From positions 17,421,561-17,485,560 of the forward strand of contig JANAVB010002199.1 of NCBI GenBank assembly GCA_029216955.1: 64,000 bases of DNA, in the 5' to 3' direction. The notes beneath the pieces were generated by a model. The model made no database searches. It was given only the letters and a program-made list of their open reading frames with translations, and was not told the origin of the DNA. The translations under genes were made by a program, and so were the position numbers. Below, one piece after another: positions 21,973 to 31,733 of the stretch. This DNA is from Iris pallida. Taxonomy: Eukaryota > Streptophyta > Magnoliopsida > Asparagales > Iridaceae. Within the stretch, counting starts at the first letter, position 1. Every line of letters starts with the position of its first letter.

Positions 21973-22467
21973 AATATATATATATAAGTAAAATTTGTTC
22001 TAGTCCTTTTGTTGTATGGATGGACAGTTGGTCGTAGGTAAGAATATATAAGTGATATTTTTATTGTTCTATGTTTCTTATCATAAATTGTTTCTGATAA
22101 GAAAGAAGTGACAAGTGTAATGTTGCTATCATGCCCTAATATTGAACATTGCTTAAGAATATATTGTGTTTAGTAAGAGTAGAAAAGGAATGGAAATGAA
22201 ATCGTCTCTACTGTTTGAATGAATGAAAGAAAAATATGACTTTTGATTAAGGTTTCAAAAACTAAATATGGATTTTAATTTAGTATTGACACGAAATATA
22301 AGTAGCTAGAAGATAGAAAGACCAATATTAAAAAATATTTTTTTTTTGTATGATTATTTAGTGACTGCTTTCAGCTGAATGTAATTTTGGTTGCTCGACA
22401 GTGTATTCCCCAGTGTACTAACCACCGCCTCCATAGGTACTGGATAATTTTGTTAGACATGTTGAGG
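21751..22467 (+). repeat. LTR X, 3' part, with (AC)n(AT)n microsatellite
   Basis: Continues LTR X: TCAGCCTAGGAGAGA aligns with TCGGCCTAGGAGGAA of the 51 kb LTR, and GTACTAACC...AGGTACTGGA near 22415 aligns with that LTR at about 51755. A dinucleotide run lies at 21899-21972. No gene. Confidence 0.45.
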
Positions 22468-23990
22468 TGTAGTTTCCCGCTCCCTAGTCGGGGCATTATG
22501 TTGGCAACCATATCAATATCGATTGATCAGAACAAATTGAATTAAGATCCTTCCTCTTTTTAGATTGGCTTTCAGAATCAAGTCACAGATGTAGTAGATC
22601 ATATCTTGAAGAAGAACTCTATATAACAGTCGCTTCCTCAAACCCTATTGTTTGCCATTACAAAGTATTGAAATAACTTTTTGTATTAACAAACGAACAA
22701 AGTACAACAATGACCCTTCGATGGGATCTTTTGAGTACACTTTTATTTTTTTTCCTGGGAATAGTGGCGATGGATTTGATTCTTTACTCAGTTGACAATC
22801 TGACGACGATCAGGATGTGAATGCAAGTCTTCGATTGGATGGCGATTCGGCTCTCCTGAGTAAGCTCTGATTCTCTGAATAATCCAGATGGAAGAAGAGT
22901 GTAGACTGAAGAGATTGAATGAAGGAATGATCCTTATCGTGGTATTATTGTATGCTTGTTATATAAAATGCATGTTGTAATATTTTGCTAAAATATATTT
23001 GAATACATGGATGAATGTTGCAACTGTCGTCTGAAATTTCGTATGAATGCTTGAAGGAAGTAGAATACACTGAGAATATTTATCTTGCATGCTATACTTG
23101 AATAACTAAGTTTCTTAGACATGCATGGTCATGGACAACTTGTGCACAAGGTATTGGTTCCTCGACCGGCTATTGCCACAGATCATCAATTCGGCCTAGG
23201 GGAATAGTGATATATGTGCAAACGTACTAGCACGAGCGATTTAGAAGCTTTCAGTAGGGCTCGCTAGCCGCGCTGAAAGGATCGTCGCTTAACCAAGCTG
23301 TAGTCCAGGATGGCTTGTGGTGCTAGTGATCTTCATGTATTCAATTGTTTAGCTAATAATGTCTGTTTCTTAGGGAAGAATATGAAGTTCTGTTGCAGGG
23401 AAGGATCGAGACTCTACCGCGGGTAAGATTCACCGTATGTTATGTCATTTTATTTCATGTCTCATGCATTATCTGTAAATTAAACTAAGGAATAGAAAGA
23501 TCACTAATAATACTGCATGCTTTCAAATAGTTTTCAAATTGCAGGTCACCAGTACACGATAATGTACTGACCAACGTCTCCACACGTGCTCCTAGCCGCT
23601 CTGAAGCCTTCCTATATATTTGAAGCTTAGTCATATTCTTTCGAAGCTTTCCAAGCTGCTTTTGAAGACTTTCGCCAAAGGTGTATATATCTTTTATTTC
23701 TAGTAAAGGGACATAATATATGGAACGATGTATCTCATTTTGTTTTTCAAGTTGTAACAACTACGACATTCTTTACTCAGTTGTATCGTACCTATGTAAA
23801 GATATGTGAATTTTCTTTGAAAATAGTTATTTCAAATTTGCCATGCTATTACTGAATTTCTCGGCTTAAATTCTATTGCAAATCTCTATAAAACCTCGAT
23901 GCTTCGAAATGTTCTAAGCCCAAAATGAATAAACATTTTTCTCTAGAATAATATTCCTAAAGTAGATATTTATTTTTAGCTAATTTGTCT
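22468..23990 (+). repeat. LTR Y, decayed Gypsy LTR adjacent to LTR X
   Basis: Starts TGTAGTTTCCCGCTCC and follows the order of the 50555-52247 LTR: ACAACTTGTGCACAAGG at 23136, TTCGGCCTAGGGGAA near 23190, AATGTACTGACC near 23570, and AATGAATA...TTTTTCTC near 23930. The 3' end is unclear. It probably represents a second insertion or an LTR-LTR recombination product. Confidence 0.55.
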
Positions 23991-24003
23991 TGGAGACATT
24001 ATC

Positions 24004-24222
24004 GGGAGATTCATGATGGAGACAAGAGGGCTTGTAATGAGACTTCTGGAGTTGGTATGAAGCAAGGATTGGGGATGCCGGCGCACGCCGATATTTCTAT
24101 CGTCACTCTTCTTCTTCAGCTAGACGTTTGCGGGCTGCAAGCTCTTCACGACGGGGACTGGGCCGATGTTGAACCACTTCCAAACGCGTTAACCGTGCTA
24201 TATGGGCTTCCAATGGAGGTAA
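24004..24222 (+). pseudogene. 2-oxoglutarate/Fe(II)-dependent dioxygenase gene fragment
   Basis: Two plus-strand frames together resemble the start of the catalytic core of plant 2OG oxygenases. First comes a helix-like FMMETRGLVMRLLELV, then after a frameshift/stop near 24058 KQGLGMPAHADISIVTLLL, then CGLQALHDGDWADVEPLP. HAD supplies the HxD iron-ligand motif; GLQALHDG-WADV is the conserved strand after it. The fragment stops before the distal His and the RxS motif, with PMEG followed by GTAACC that could be an exon end. It is a broken exon, possibly captured by a transposon. Which subfamily (hormone or specialised metabolism) cannot be told. Confidence 0.65.
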
Positions 24223-24230
24223 CCTTCTAA

Positions 24231-24465
24231 TTAGGCTCCATCTTCATATTATGTGTTATATTATTATAGTCAGCTAAAACCCAAAAGAAAATTCAAATAC
24301 AACATTAAAGTTTAATGAAATTGTACCTACAATACAGTTGCGACAAACTGTTAAAACAGAACTAAAAAGTTCAAATCATTTGTTGGCCGTTTTCCATGAA
24401 ATGGTTTAAACACAACCCAAATGTATATTGGAAGAAAAATGTCCAACAATAAACCATTTTCTTAC
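24231..24465. other. AT-rich spacer, nothing recognised
   Basis: No coding frame, repeat or boundary was identified between the dioxygenase fragment and the microsatellite. Confidence 0.4.

Positions 24466-24547
<82 letters not shown>
24466..24547. repeat. (AT)n(GT)n microsatellite
   Basis: About 28 bases of TA repeat pass into about 54 bases of TG repeat. Runs of Tyr-Ile and Cys-Val in frames across it are artefacts. Confidence 0.97.
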
Positions 24548-24548
<1 letters not shown>

Positions 24549-25440
24549 ACCTACCCTCGGCGTCCACCGCCCCGGCAGCGGCGGGCCTTCCCGTGGCCTC
24601 GGTCTCCGCCGCCCACCTCGTCCTGTCTCCCTCCTCCTCGGCGGGGGCCTACTGGCAGGACCCAGCCACCATGCGGTGGTACTGGGTCTCCGCCCCCGCC
24701 CAGCCGGCTGCGGCCCACTGGCCTTCTTCAGGCGACCACAGCTCCACCTCCGAGGCGCAGTGGGCGGCGTACGCCCACGCCTTGGGGTCGTACCGCCGTC
24801 TCTGCTAGCCCCCCTGACTGTCGGTCGCGGCGGTCCCTCCGCCCGCTCGGTGCGCAGTCTCCCTCAAAGCAGGCTCTCTCTTCCGTCCGCGGTTTCCTCC
24901 CCGGCGATGGCGTTGATCCCCCTCCACCGGTGGCGCCTCCTCCTCCCCTCACCCTCCGTGGAGTCGACCCCCCCGGGCGTGTCAGCCGCCTCTGCTCCAG
25001 CCCCCGGCGCCGCTACCGTCGCACCCTCCGTCGTGTCGCGGCCTTTGCCCGCCGTGGCCACCGCATCTCCCGGCCCCCGCCGACGCATCTCGCCATTGCC
25101 GCGGCGTCGTGCCCGGATTCGGGTCCCCCTCTCTCTTTCGCTGGCTGTCGGCGGGACGGCGCCCCCCCTCGCCGGTCTTCGGCGACTCCTCGGGCCCCAC
25201 GTGTTCCCTCGGGCGCCGCGTCCCCCTGGAGCAGGCCCCGTCCCTTCGGGTCCTCGGGCAGGGCCCCCTGTCGCTTCGGGACCAGCTCCCGTAGGGACAC
25301 GTGCCCCCCCTTTGGGACGCGTGCAGTGGCACGGTTCCCTCCTTTTTTGGGCGGTTTTTTGGTGTTTTCGAATTTCTTTTGAAATTCGTATTTGGTGTCC
25401 AGCTGTACTTTTTTTTCTTGCCTTTCCATTCAATAAATTC
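24548..25440. other. GC-rich island ending in an AT tail
   Basis: About 0.9 kb of strongly GC- and CpG-rich sequence in an AT-rich neighbourhood, starting at the microsatellite and ending in ATTCAATAAATTCTGCATTC then A6(TA)n at 25449-25470. Several frames on both strands are open (Pro/Ser/Arg/Gly-rich); one plus-strand frame gives YWQDPATMRWYWVSAP. The AATAAA and 3' tail suggest a 5'-truncated retroposed transcript or LINE-type element reading plus, but no domain is recognisable. Confidence 0.45.
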
Positions 25441-25477
25441 TGCATTCGAAAAAATATATATATATATATTAAGCAAT

Positions 25478-25553
25478 GGGTAATTGTGGCGAACTCGCCT
25501 CCACTGGGGCTCGAACTCCCTACCACTTGAGCCGCATGCATCTCTCTTAACCA
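25478..25553 (-). mobile_element. tRNA-like sequence, possible SINE fragment
   Basis: The minus strand reads GAGTGGTTAAGAGAG and, about 35 bases on, GGGAGTTCGAGCCCC. These resemble the A and B boxes of a Pol III promoter in Ser/Leu-type tRNA. A (TA)n/T-rich tail follows on the minus strand. It is not a foldable tRNA gene. It directly abuts the CACTA end at 25556. Confidence 0.35.
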
Positions 25554-25555
25554 CT

Positions 25556-25800
25556 CACTACTAAAATCTGCTTAATTGGCGACGTAAATTTAGCGACGTT
25601 AGCAAAACGTCACAAAATTGTGAACATTAGCGACGTATAAATGAAACGTCGGTAACCGTCATTACTAGCGACGCAAATAGCAACGTGACAACGACGTATA
25701 TTAGTTACGTGATCTAGTCGTCGCGAAACGTCGCTACAATGTCGCTAATAGCGACTAACTTAGTGACGGTAATGATAGCGTCGCTAAATTCTAATTATAT
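25556..25800 (+). repeat. CACTA left end with subterminal repeats
   Basis: CACTA terminus plus about twelve copies, in both orientations, of a GCGACGTT/AACGTCGC motif. In En/Spm-type elements such arrays bind the transposase. Confidence 0.75.
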
Positions 25801-25827
25801 CCCCCCCACCGATTCATTTCCCCCCAT

Positions 25828-26515
25828 TTTACTCTCTCACTCTATCTCATCCCCCCTCCGGCGCTCTCACTCTCTCCGGCGACTCTCCTCCCTCTCCGGT
25901 ACGTGACTCTCCCCCTCCCTCTCTCTCTCCCTCTCTCTCCGACTGTTTTGGTTGTTGGTGGTTGGGGGGTGCGGGTGGCTCGGGGGAAGGTGCAGGGGGG
26001 ATGCGGGTGGTTGGGGGGTGAGTGGGGGGTGGCTGGGAGGGTAGGGCAGGGGGACGAGGGCGGCTGGAGGAGGGGAGCTAGGGTTCGGGTTAGGGTCCAT
26101 TTCCTCCTATTTTACTCTCTCACTCTCTCTCACTCTCTCCGGCGCTCTCACTCTCTCCGGCGACTCTCACTCTCTCCGGCGCCTCTCCTTCCTCTCCGGT
26201 ACGTGGTACTTTTCTCCTCCCTCTCTCTCTGTCTCTCTCTCCGGCTGTATTCGTTGTTAGTGGTTGGGGGGTGCATGTGGCTCGGGGGGAGGGGCAGGGG
26301 GATGCGGGTGGTTCGGGGGTGAGTGGGGGGTGGCTGGGGAGGGGGTAGGACAGGGGGGACGAGGGCGGCTGGAGGAGGGGAGCTAGGGGTAGGGTTCAGG
26401 TTAGGGGTGGGTATGTGTGGGCGGCTGGGGGAGGGGAGCAGGGGGGAGTGGAGGGTTAGGGTTCGGGTTAGGGGTGGTGTAGGGGGGCTTGGTCAGGGGC
26501 ACCGATAGTGCCAAA
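25828..26515. repeat. Two tandem ~290-bp CT-rich/G-rich units
   Basis: Units at about 25828-26098 and 26100-26410, with a partial third to 26515. Each runs from TTTTACTCTCTCACTC through CTCTCCGGTACGTG to GTGGTTGGGGGGTG and AGCTAGGGTTCGGG. The block mirrors 63480-63740 on the other side of the element. Strongly strand-asymmetric; no gene. Confidence 0.75.
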
Positions 26516-26634
26516 AATTTCTGATAATTTAGTAATAATTATTTGTTTTCTGACACCAAAAAATGTGATACTCCGATTCGAACGCACCGATAGTGCCGAT
26601 ATTTAAAACAAGTAGTTTTGTTGGTTGGTTAATT

Positions 26635-27045
26635 GGTAACATGGTGATCGGGATATATAGTCCCTGCAGTCATTCGACTGGCGAGACAAAAACTTTGGTA
26701 CGACATGGTGATCAGGACATCGTCCTTGCAGCCATTCGACTGGCGAGGCAGAAACTATGTAGCCGTAGATAAAGTTGACTGTCCTCCGACCCTCATCCCT
26801 CGGCAATGATGATATGACAACCTATCACTATATCTTATATAGTAGTAGATGATGTCTTAGTATTACATTATGTGAGTTCATCTTGATTCTGTTACATTCT
26901 TCAGATACTAGATACGATAAGAACATATACTACACCATATGTACAGAACATAATGATCCACACTAATGTATGCTAGAATGAATCTTGGGTTGTGTTCTGA
27001 GCCATCCGTTCTCACATTTAAATATATATGAATTAGTACTGTGAG
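26635..27045 (+). repeat. CACTA internal repeat unit, copy 1
   Basis: Contains ATGGTGATCAGGACAT, CCGTAGATAAAGTTGACTGT, CCCTCGGCAATGATGAT, TATATAGTAGTAGATGAT and GAGCCATCCGTTCTCAC in fixed order. Further copies: 27224-27500, 28905-29230, 29363-29697, 31388-31733 and 31893-31930 joined to 46411-46680. Another piece, 27975-28070, is partial. Confidence 0.85.
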
Positions 27046-27230
27046 AGCGTCGGAGAGAGTGAGAGCGCCGGAGGGGGGGAGGAGAGAGAGTGAGAGAGTA
27101 AAATGGGAAAAAATGAATTGGTGGGGGAATATAATTAGAATTTAGCGAAGTTCATACTAACGTCGCTAAATTAGTCGTTATTAGCGATATCATAGCGACG
27201 TTTCGCGACGACTAGCTTATGTAACTATGT
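27040..27230. repeat. Internal copy of the CACTA right-end subterminal region
   Basis: GAGAGCGCCGGAG, then AATTTAGCGAAGTTC...CGACGACTAGCT, matches 63640-63830 in the same orientation but stops before the terminus and joins repeat copy 2. A second such copy lies at 31733-31892. Confidence 0.75.
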
Positions 27231-27500
27231 AGCCGTAGATAAAGTTAATTGTCCTCCGACCCTCATCTCTCGGCAATGATGATACGACAACCTATCACTA
27301 TATCTTATATAGTAGTAGATGATATTTTAGTATTACATTATGTGAGTTCATCTTGATTCTGTTACATTCTTCAGATACTAGATACTAGATTCGATAAGAA
27401 CATATACTACACCATATGTACAGAACATAGATGATTCACACTAATGTATGCTAGAATGAATTTTGGGTTGTGTTCTGAGCCATCCGTTCTCATACTTGGC
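27224..27500 (+). repeat. CACTA internal repeat unit, copy 2
   Basis: Same order of segments as copy 1, starting at CTATGTAGCCGTAGAT. Confidence 0.85.
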
Positions 27501-27620
27501 AAAAAATCAAATTTTATGTACTTTATCTGCTTTCGAAAATGTATTCAAATTACATGATGGTTCCTTTAGTTAGCTTGCTTATGTTACAATTATATTATTT
27601 GTGAATATCGATCTTACCAG

Positions 27621-27854
27621 ATGGCACCCATGACCCGAGGAGCGGCACATCATTTGAGGGAAACAGTGAATGCTGAGGTGGCTCCTCCTACCGTTAAGGA
27701 GGAAGTGGCACCGGTAGCTAGTGAGACCGGGAGTTCTATTCATCCAGCACCTGCAAGGGACTATATCTCTCCTGCCGCCGTCGATTCCACTTATTCAAGG
27801 TGGTTGCGTGATCGTATCACTGAGCGTTTGCGTGAGCTGCGTAGTTTTTATTAG
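27621..27854 (+). CDS. Unrecognised 77-aa open frame in the CACTA interior
   Basis: ATG at 27621 (MAPMTRGAAHHLRE) to TAG at 27852-27854. Composition is protein-like: acidic/Pro middle (VKEEVAPVASETGS) and basic end (SRWLRDRITERLREL) that could form a helix. It is the only balanced-composition frame in this part of the element and shares no motif with known CACTA transposases that I can recall. It could be a fragment of a transposon or captured gene, or chance. No regulatory signals were noted. Confidence 0.3.
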   Translation: MAPMTRGAAHHLRETVNAEVAPPTVKEEVAPVASETGSSIHPAPARDYISPAAVDSTYSRWLRDRITERLRELRSFY

Positions 27855-28066
27855 CTATTAGTACTTATTTGTATTGGACTATATGTATTGGGTTGTTTTT
27901 GTATTTGACTATTTATATTGGACTACATATATGAATTAGTACTGTGTCAATCTCTAGATTTTATTGGACTACGACATGGTGATCAGGACATAGTCCCTGC
28001 AGCCGTTCAACTGGCGAGGCAAAAACTATGGTACGATATGGTGATCAGGACATAGTCCCTGCAGCC

Positions 28067-28567
28067 ACTCGACAACCAACCAGAGAGGATACTCTGAGAG
28101 ATCCATCTGAGTAGGATGTATATTCTGAGAGATCACCTTTACAAGAATGATATCAATAGTGGGATTGAGTGTTGGAGGAGATATTATCAGAGTATACGTC
28201 CTACTCAGATGGGTCTCTCACCGTTACTATTTTTTTCTGACAGCATGGTGGATGTGCTCCGTCAACAGATTCTTGCTCTGAGCCAAAACTTTACCCCGAA
28301 GCTCAAGTGGACATCCTTCGTATAGAGCTCGAGCAAGAGATTCCTGACAGCATGGTGGTCTCCTTTGTCAAAGGATTCTTGCTCGTCCCACAACCAAAAA
28401 AAATAGTAACGGTGAGAGACCCATCTGAGTAGGACGTATACTCTGATAATATCTCCTCCAACACTCAATTCTATTACTGATATCATTCTTGTAAAGGTGA
28501 TCTCTCAGAGTATACGTCCTACTCAGATGGATCTCTCAGAGTATCCTCCCCAGTTGGTTATCGAGTG
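28067..28567. repeat. Palindrome with ~165-bp arms and ~165-base loop
   Basis: The left arm (about 28067-28232; CTCGACAACCAACC, GGATACTCTGAGAGATCCAT, TAGTGGGATTGAGTG) is repeated inverted at about 28396-28567. Each arm contains smaller repeats of CTCAGATGG / CTCAGAGTATACGTCC. Arms differ at scattered sites. The loop has GACAGCATGGTGG twice. Non-coding as far as visible. Confidence 0.85.
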
Positions 28568-28900
28568 CTACTTAGTTAAAGTTCATGTGCTACTTAGTTG
28601 TGTCTCTCTCTCTCTATCTATCTCGCTATCAACGCTATAGTGTTGTTCCCCCTCGCAATACGGAATGGTCCGATACCGATACTCTGAGTATCACACCATT
28701 CCTATGTGTATCGGTATCGCAATCACAATACCGATACTCGAGTATCGCATTGATACTCAAGTATCACATCTGATAGTTCTCTAATTTATTTGTCAATTAC
28801 TGTATTTCAGTTCTAGTTAGTTTTATGTGATTCTCTGATAGTTCTCTCATTTATTCTATATTTTGGCTCCAGCTCCAGCTCCATTTGCATTAATCTACGG
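28568..28900. other. Spacer with GATACTC-type inverted motifs
   Basis: No gene. 28665-28770 has CCGATACTCTGAGTATC, GTATCGGTATCG and CCGATACTCGAGTATCG, overlapping short palindromes. 28770-28860 is similar to the gag-only element's LTR near 35585-35655. Confidence 0.5.
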
Positions 28901-28904
28901 TACA

Positions 28905-29230
28905 ACATGGTGATCAGGACATAGTTCCTGCAGCCATTCGACTGACGAGGCAGAAACTATGTAGCCGTAGATAAAGTTGACTGTCCTTCGACCCTCATCC
29001 CTCGGCAATGATGATACGACAACCTATCACTATATCTTATATAGTAGTAGATGATGTTTTAGTATTACATTATGTGAGTTCATCTTCATTCTGTTACATT
29101 CTTCAGATGCTAGATACTAGATTCGATAAGAACGTATACTACACCATATGTACAGAACATAGATGATTCACACTAATGTATGCTAGAATGAATTTTGGTT
29201 GTGTTCTGAGCCATCCGTTCTCACACTTAA
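28905..29230 (+). repeat. CACTA internal repeat unit, copy 3
   Basis: Preceded, like copies 4 and 5, by TTTTGGCTCCAGCTCCAGCT. Same internal order as copy 1. Confidence 0.85.
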
Positions 29231-29362
29231 AATACATATGAATTAGAACTGTGTGTCAATCTTTATTTTTGTATTTTTGGCGAACCCAGGGATTGGATTC
29301 TGTATTTTGTATTTTGGATTCTGTATTTTGGCTCCAGCTCCAGCTCCATTTGCATTAATCTA

Positions 29363-29697
29363 CGGTACGACATGGTGATCAGGACATAGTCCCTGCAGCC
29401 ATTCGACTGGCGAGACAGAAACTATGTAGCCGTAGATAAAGTTGACTGTCCTTCGACCCTCATCCCTCGGCAATGATGATACGACAACCTATCACTATAT
29501 CTTATATAGTAGTAGATGATGTTTTAGTATTACATTATGTGAGTTCATCTTGATTCAGTTACATTCTTCAGATACTAGATACTAGATTCGATAAGAACGT
29601 ATACTACACCATATGTACAGAACATAGATGATTCATACTAATGTATGCTAGAATGAATTTTGGGTTGTGTTCTGAGCCATCCGTTCTCACACTTGGA
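29363..29697 (+). repeat. CACTA internal repeat unit, copy 4
   Basis: Same unit. Its 3' edge lies about 28 bases from the B3 palindrome. Confidence 0.85.
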
Positions 29698-30023
29698 GAA
29701 AAATCAAATTTTTGCTATTTTATCTGACGCATAAATACCGCTCGAGTGAGCCAAAGGCATGCAGCCACTTCCCTCCCTCCATTCCCCCTCTCTCTCTCAT
29801 GCTATCAACGTCACAACTTTTCCAGTGCTGCTCCCTCTAATGATGATGAACGCAAAAATCAAAGACCCCCTCTCATTTCTCACTCTTCACAGTTCTCACA
29901 ACAGGAAGGATCAGTGCTTTCTAGTTCTCTTCCATCTATTCCTCCGTTTTGATCAATCATCTTCCTTCTTCTCTCCTCCACCATAGCTCTGGACCCATCT
30001 GCTCTTCCCTACTTCCCTTTTTC

Positions 30024-30359
30024 TTATTTGACTCTCTCAGCCACATATGATATCCAGCTCAAGTGTAGAGTCGGGGGAGAAGAAGTGGACAGAAAGAGGA
30101 GGAGGAAGCAGCACAGCCGGCGGCATGACCCGGAGGAAGTACAGAGGTTTTCTTCAACATCCGTAGGAGAACTATAAGGATATATCTTTTCACAACATGT
30201 CACCTTGTTAAAGACCCTTAATGTGAATATTATGTTACCGCGGTGTCGGAAGACTAACATGTCATAATTTTTTAAGCCGTGTATTTTGACATAATTCTCC
30301 CAACTCTTTCCTCCTATGTAGTAATCTTGCATTTCTTTATGAAGTCCAAGACGGCATAT
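30024..30359 (-). pseudogene. B3-domain (REM-like) gene fragment, left arm
   Basis: The minus strand encodes LGLHKEMQDYYIGGKSWENY, then GLKNYDMLVFRHRGN and FTLRVFN. This is the second half of a plant B3 DNA-binding domain (pattern: basic strand, GW-like x(3)FV, L..GD.LVFR..G, F.V.IF). The first half is missing at the loop. After CCEKIYPYSSP the frame continues to a stop at 30024. It keeps more domain-typical residues (SWENYV, IIFTLRVF) than the right arm. It is a fragment with no complete protein. Confidence 0.7.
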
Positions 30360-30378
30360 ATTGACTCGTAATGGAAAA

Positions 30379-30681
30379 ATATGTCGTCTTGAACTTCATA
30401 AAGAAATGCAAGATTACTACATAGGAGGAAAGAGTTGCGAGGATTATTTCAAAACACACCGCTTAGAAAATTATGACATGTTAGTCTTCCGACACCGTGG
30501 TAACATGGTTATCACATTAAGGGTCTTTGACAAGATAATATGTTGTGAAAAGATATATATCCTTATAGTTCTCCTATGGATGTTGAAGAAAATCTATGTA
30601 CTTCCTCCGGGACATGCCGCCGGCTGTGCTGCTTCCCCCTCCTCTTCCTGCCCACTTCTTCTTCTCCGACTCTACACTTGA
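30379..30681 (+). pseudogene. B3-domain (REM-like) gene fragment, right arm
   Basis: The plus-strand mirror of the left arm: LELHKEMQDYYIGGKSCEDY, then RLENYDMLVFRHRGN and ITLRVFDK, open to 30681. The ATG at 30361 lies in the loop, so the start is probably not native. Differences from the left arm include many amino-acid changes and a 2-base insertion (ATATATATCC) that shifts the frame after CCEKIY. No selection for protein function is evident. The B3 half-domain lacks the N-terminal DNA-contacting strands. Confidence 0.7.
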
Positions 30682-31054
30682 GCTGGATATCATATGTGGC
30701 TGAGAGAGTCAAATAAGAAAAAGGGAAGTATGGAGGAGCAGATGGGTCCAGAGCCATGGTAGAGGAGAGGAGAAGGAAGATACTTGATCAGAACGGAGGA
30801 ATGGATGGATGGAAGAGAACTAGAAAGCACTGATCCTTCCTGTTGTGAGAACTGTGAAGTGTGAGAAAGGAGAGGGGGGTCTTTGATTTTTGTGTTCATC
30901 ATCATTAGACGGAGCAGCACTGGAAAAGTTGTGACGTTGATAGCATGAGAGAGGAAGAGGGTGAATGGAGGGAGGGAAGTGGCTGCATGCCTTTGGCTCA
31001 CTCGAGTGGTATTTGTGCGTCATCTGGTGGCGCTCCTTCAGCTCCGGGTCCAGC

Positions 31055-31385
31055 TCCAAACGACCAGTCGTTTCGTTTTTGCATTTTTAGACTATACTAT
31101 ATTTTTGACTTTGTACGTATTTGGGGATATTCAGTTTTTTCGTTGAGGATACTGAGTTTGTACGTATTTGCGAATATTGATTTGGTTTGTTGAGGATATT
31201 ATATATTGACATTGTTCGTTGCGGATAGTATTTTTTCTTTATATTTTTTGTATATTCTGGAGTGTATTGTGCGTACCGGTGTTGAGTGTTCCACCGAGGG
31301 GGTCGACGAACCCAGGGATTGGATTCTGTATTTTATATTTTGGATTCTGTATTTTGGCTCCAGCTCCAGCTTCATTTGCATTAAA
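31055..31385 (+). repeat. CACTA interior repeat (GTACGTATTTG segment), copy 1
   Basis: TTGACTTTGTACGTATTTG through TTCCACCGAGGGGGT to GAACCCAGGGATTGGATTC is repeated at 46738-47010 beyond the nested element. No coding function seen. Confidence 0.75.
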
Positions 31386-31387
31386 CT

Positions 31388-31733
31388 ACGGTACGACTTG
31401 GTGATCAGGACATAGTCCCTGCAGCCATTCGACTGGCGAGGCAGAAACTATGTAGCCGTAGATAAAGTTGACTGTCCTCCGACCCTCATCCCTCGGCAAT
31501 GATGATATGACAACCTACCACTATATCTTATATTGTAGTAGATGATGTCTTAGTATTACATTTTGTGAGTTCATCTTGATTCTGTTATATTTTTCAGATA
31601 CTAGATACGATAAGAACATATACTACACCATATGTACAGAACATAATGATCCACACTAATATATGCTAGAATGAATCTTGGGTTGTGTTCTGAGCCATCC
31701 GTTCTCACATTTAAATAGATATAAATTAGTACT
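31388..31733 (+). repeat. CACTA internal repeat unit, copy 5
   Basis: Same unit as copy 1, followed by a copy of the right-end subterminal repeats (31733-31892). Confidence 0.85.

Larger units (their letters stand above)
29725..31022. repeat. Long B3-gene palindrome (hairpin locus, ~640-bp arms)
   Basis: Left arm 29725-30359 and right arm 30379-31022 are inverted copies separated by about 19 bases. Both contain, reading outward from the loop, half of a B3 DNA-binding domain, then CT/GA-rich untranslated-like sequence. Arms differ at scattered sites (roughly 90% alike across the B3 part), so it is not a simple assembly fold-back. A transcript across it would form a very long double-stranded RNA. 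It lies between copies 4 and 5 of the CACTA internal repeat. Confidence 0.9.

Noticed and set aside
24421..25554. Open frames up to 369 codons on both strands
   Set aside because: They run through the (AT)n(GT)n repeat and then a GC-rich island where stops are rare; overlapping frames on both strands show this is composition. No domain recognised.
29725..31022. B3 palindrome as an assembly fold-back
   Set aside because: The arms differ at many scattered sites including small insertions, which a fold-back artefact would not show; long reads would still be the final test.
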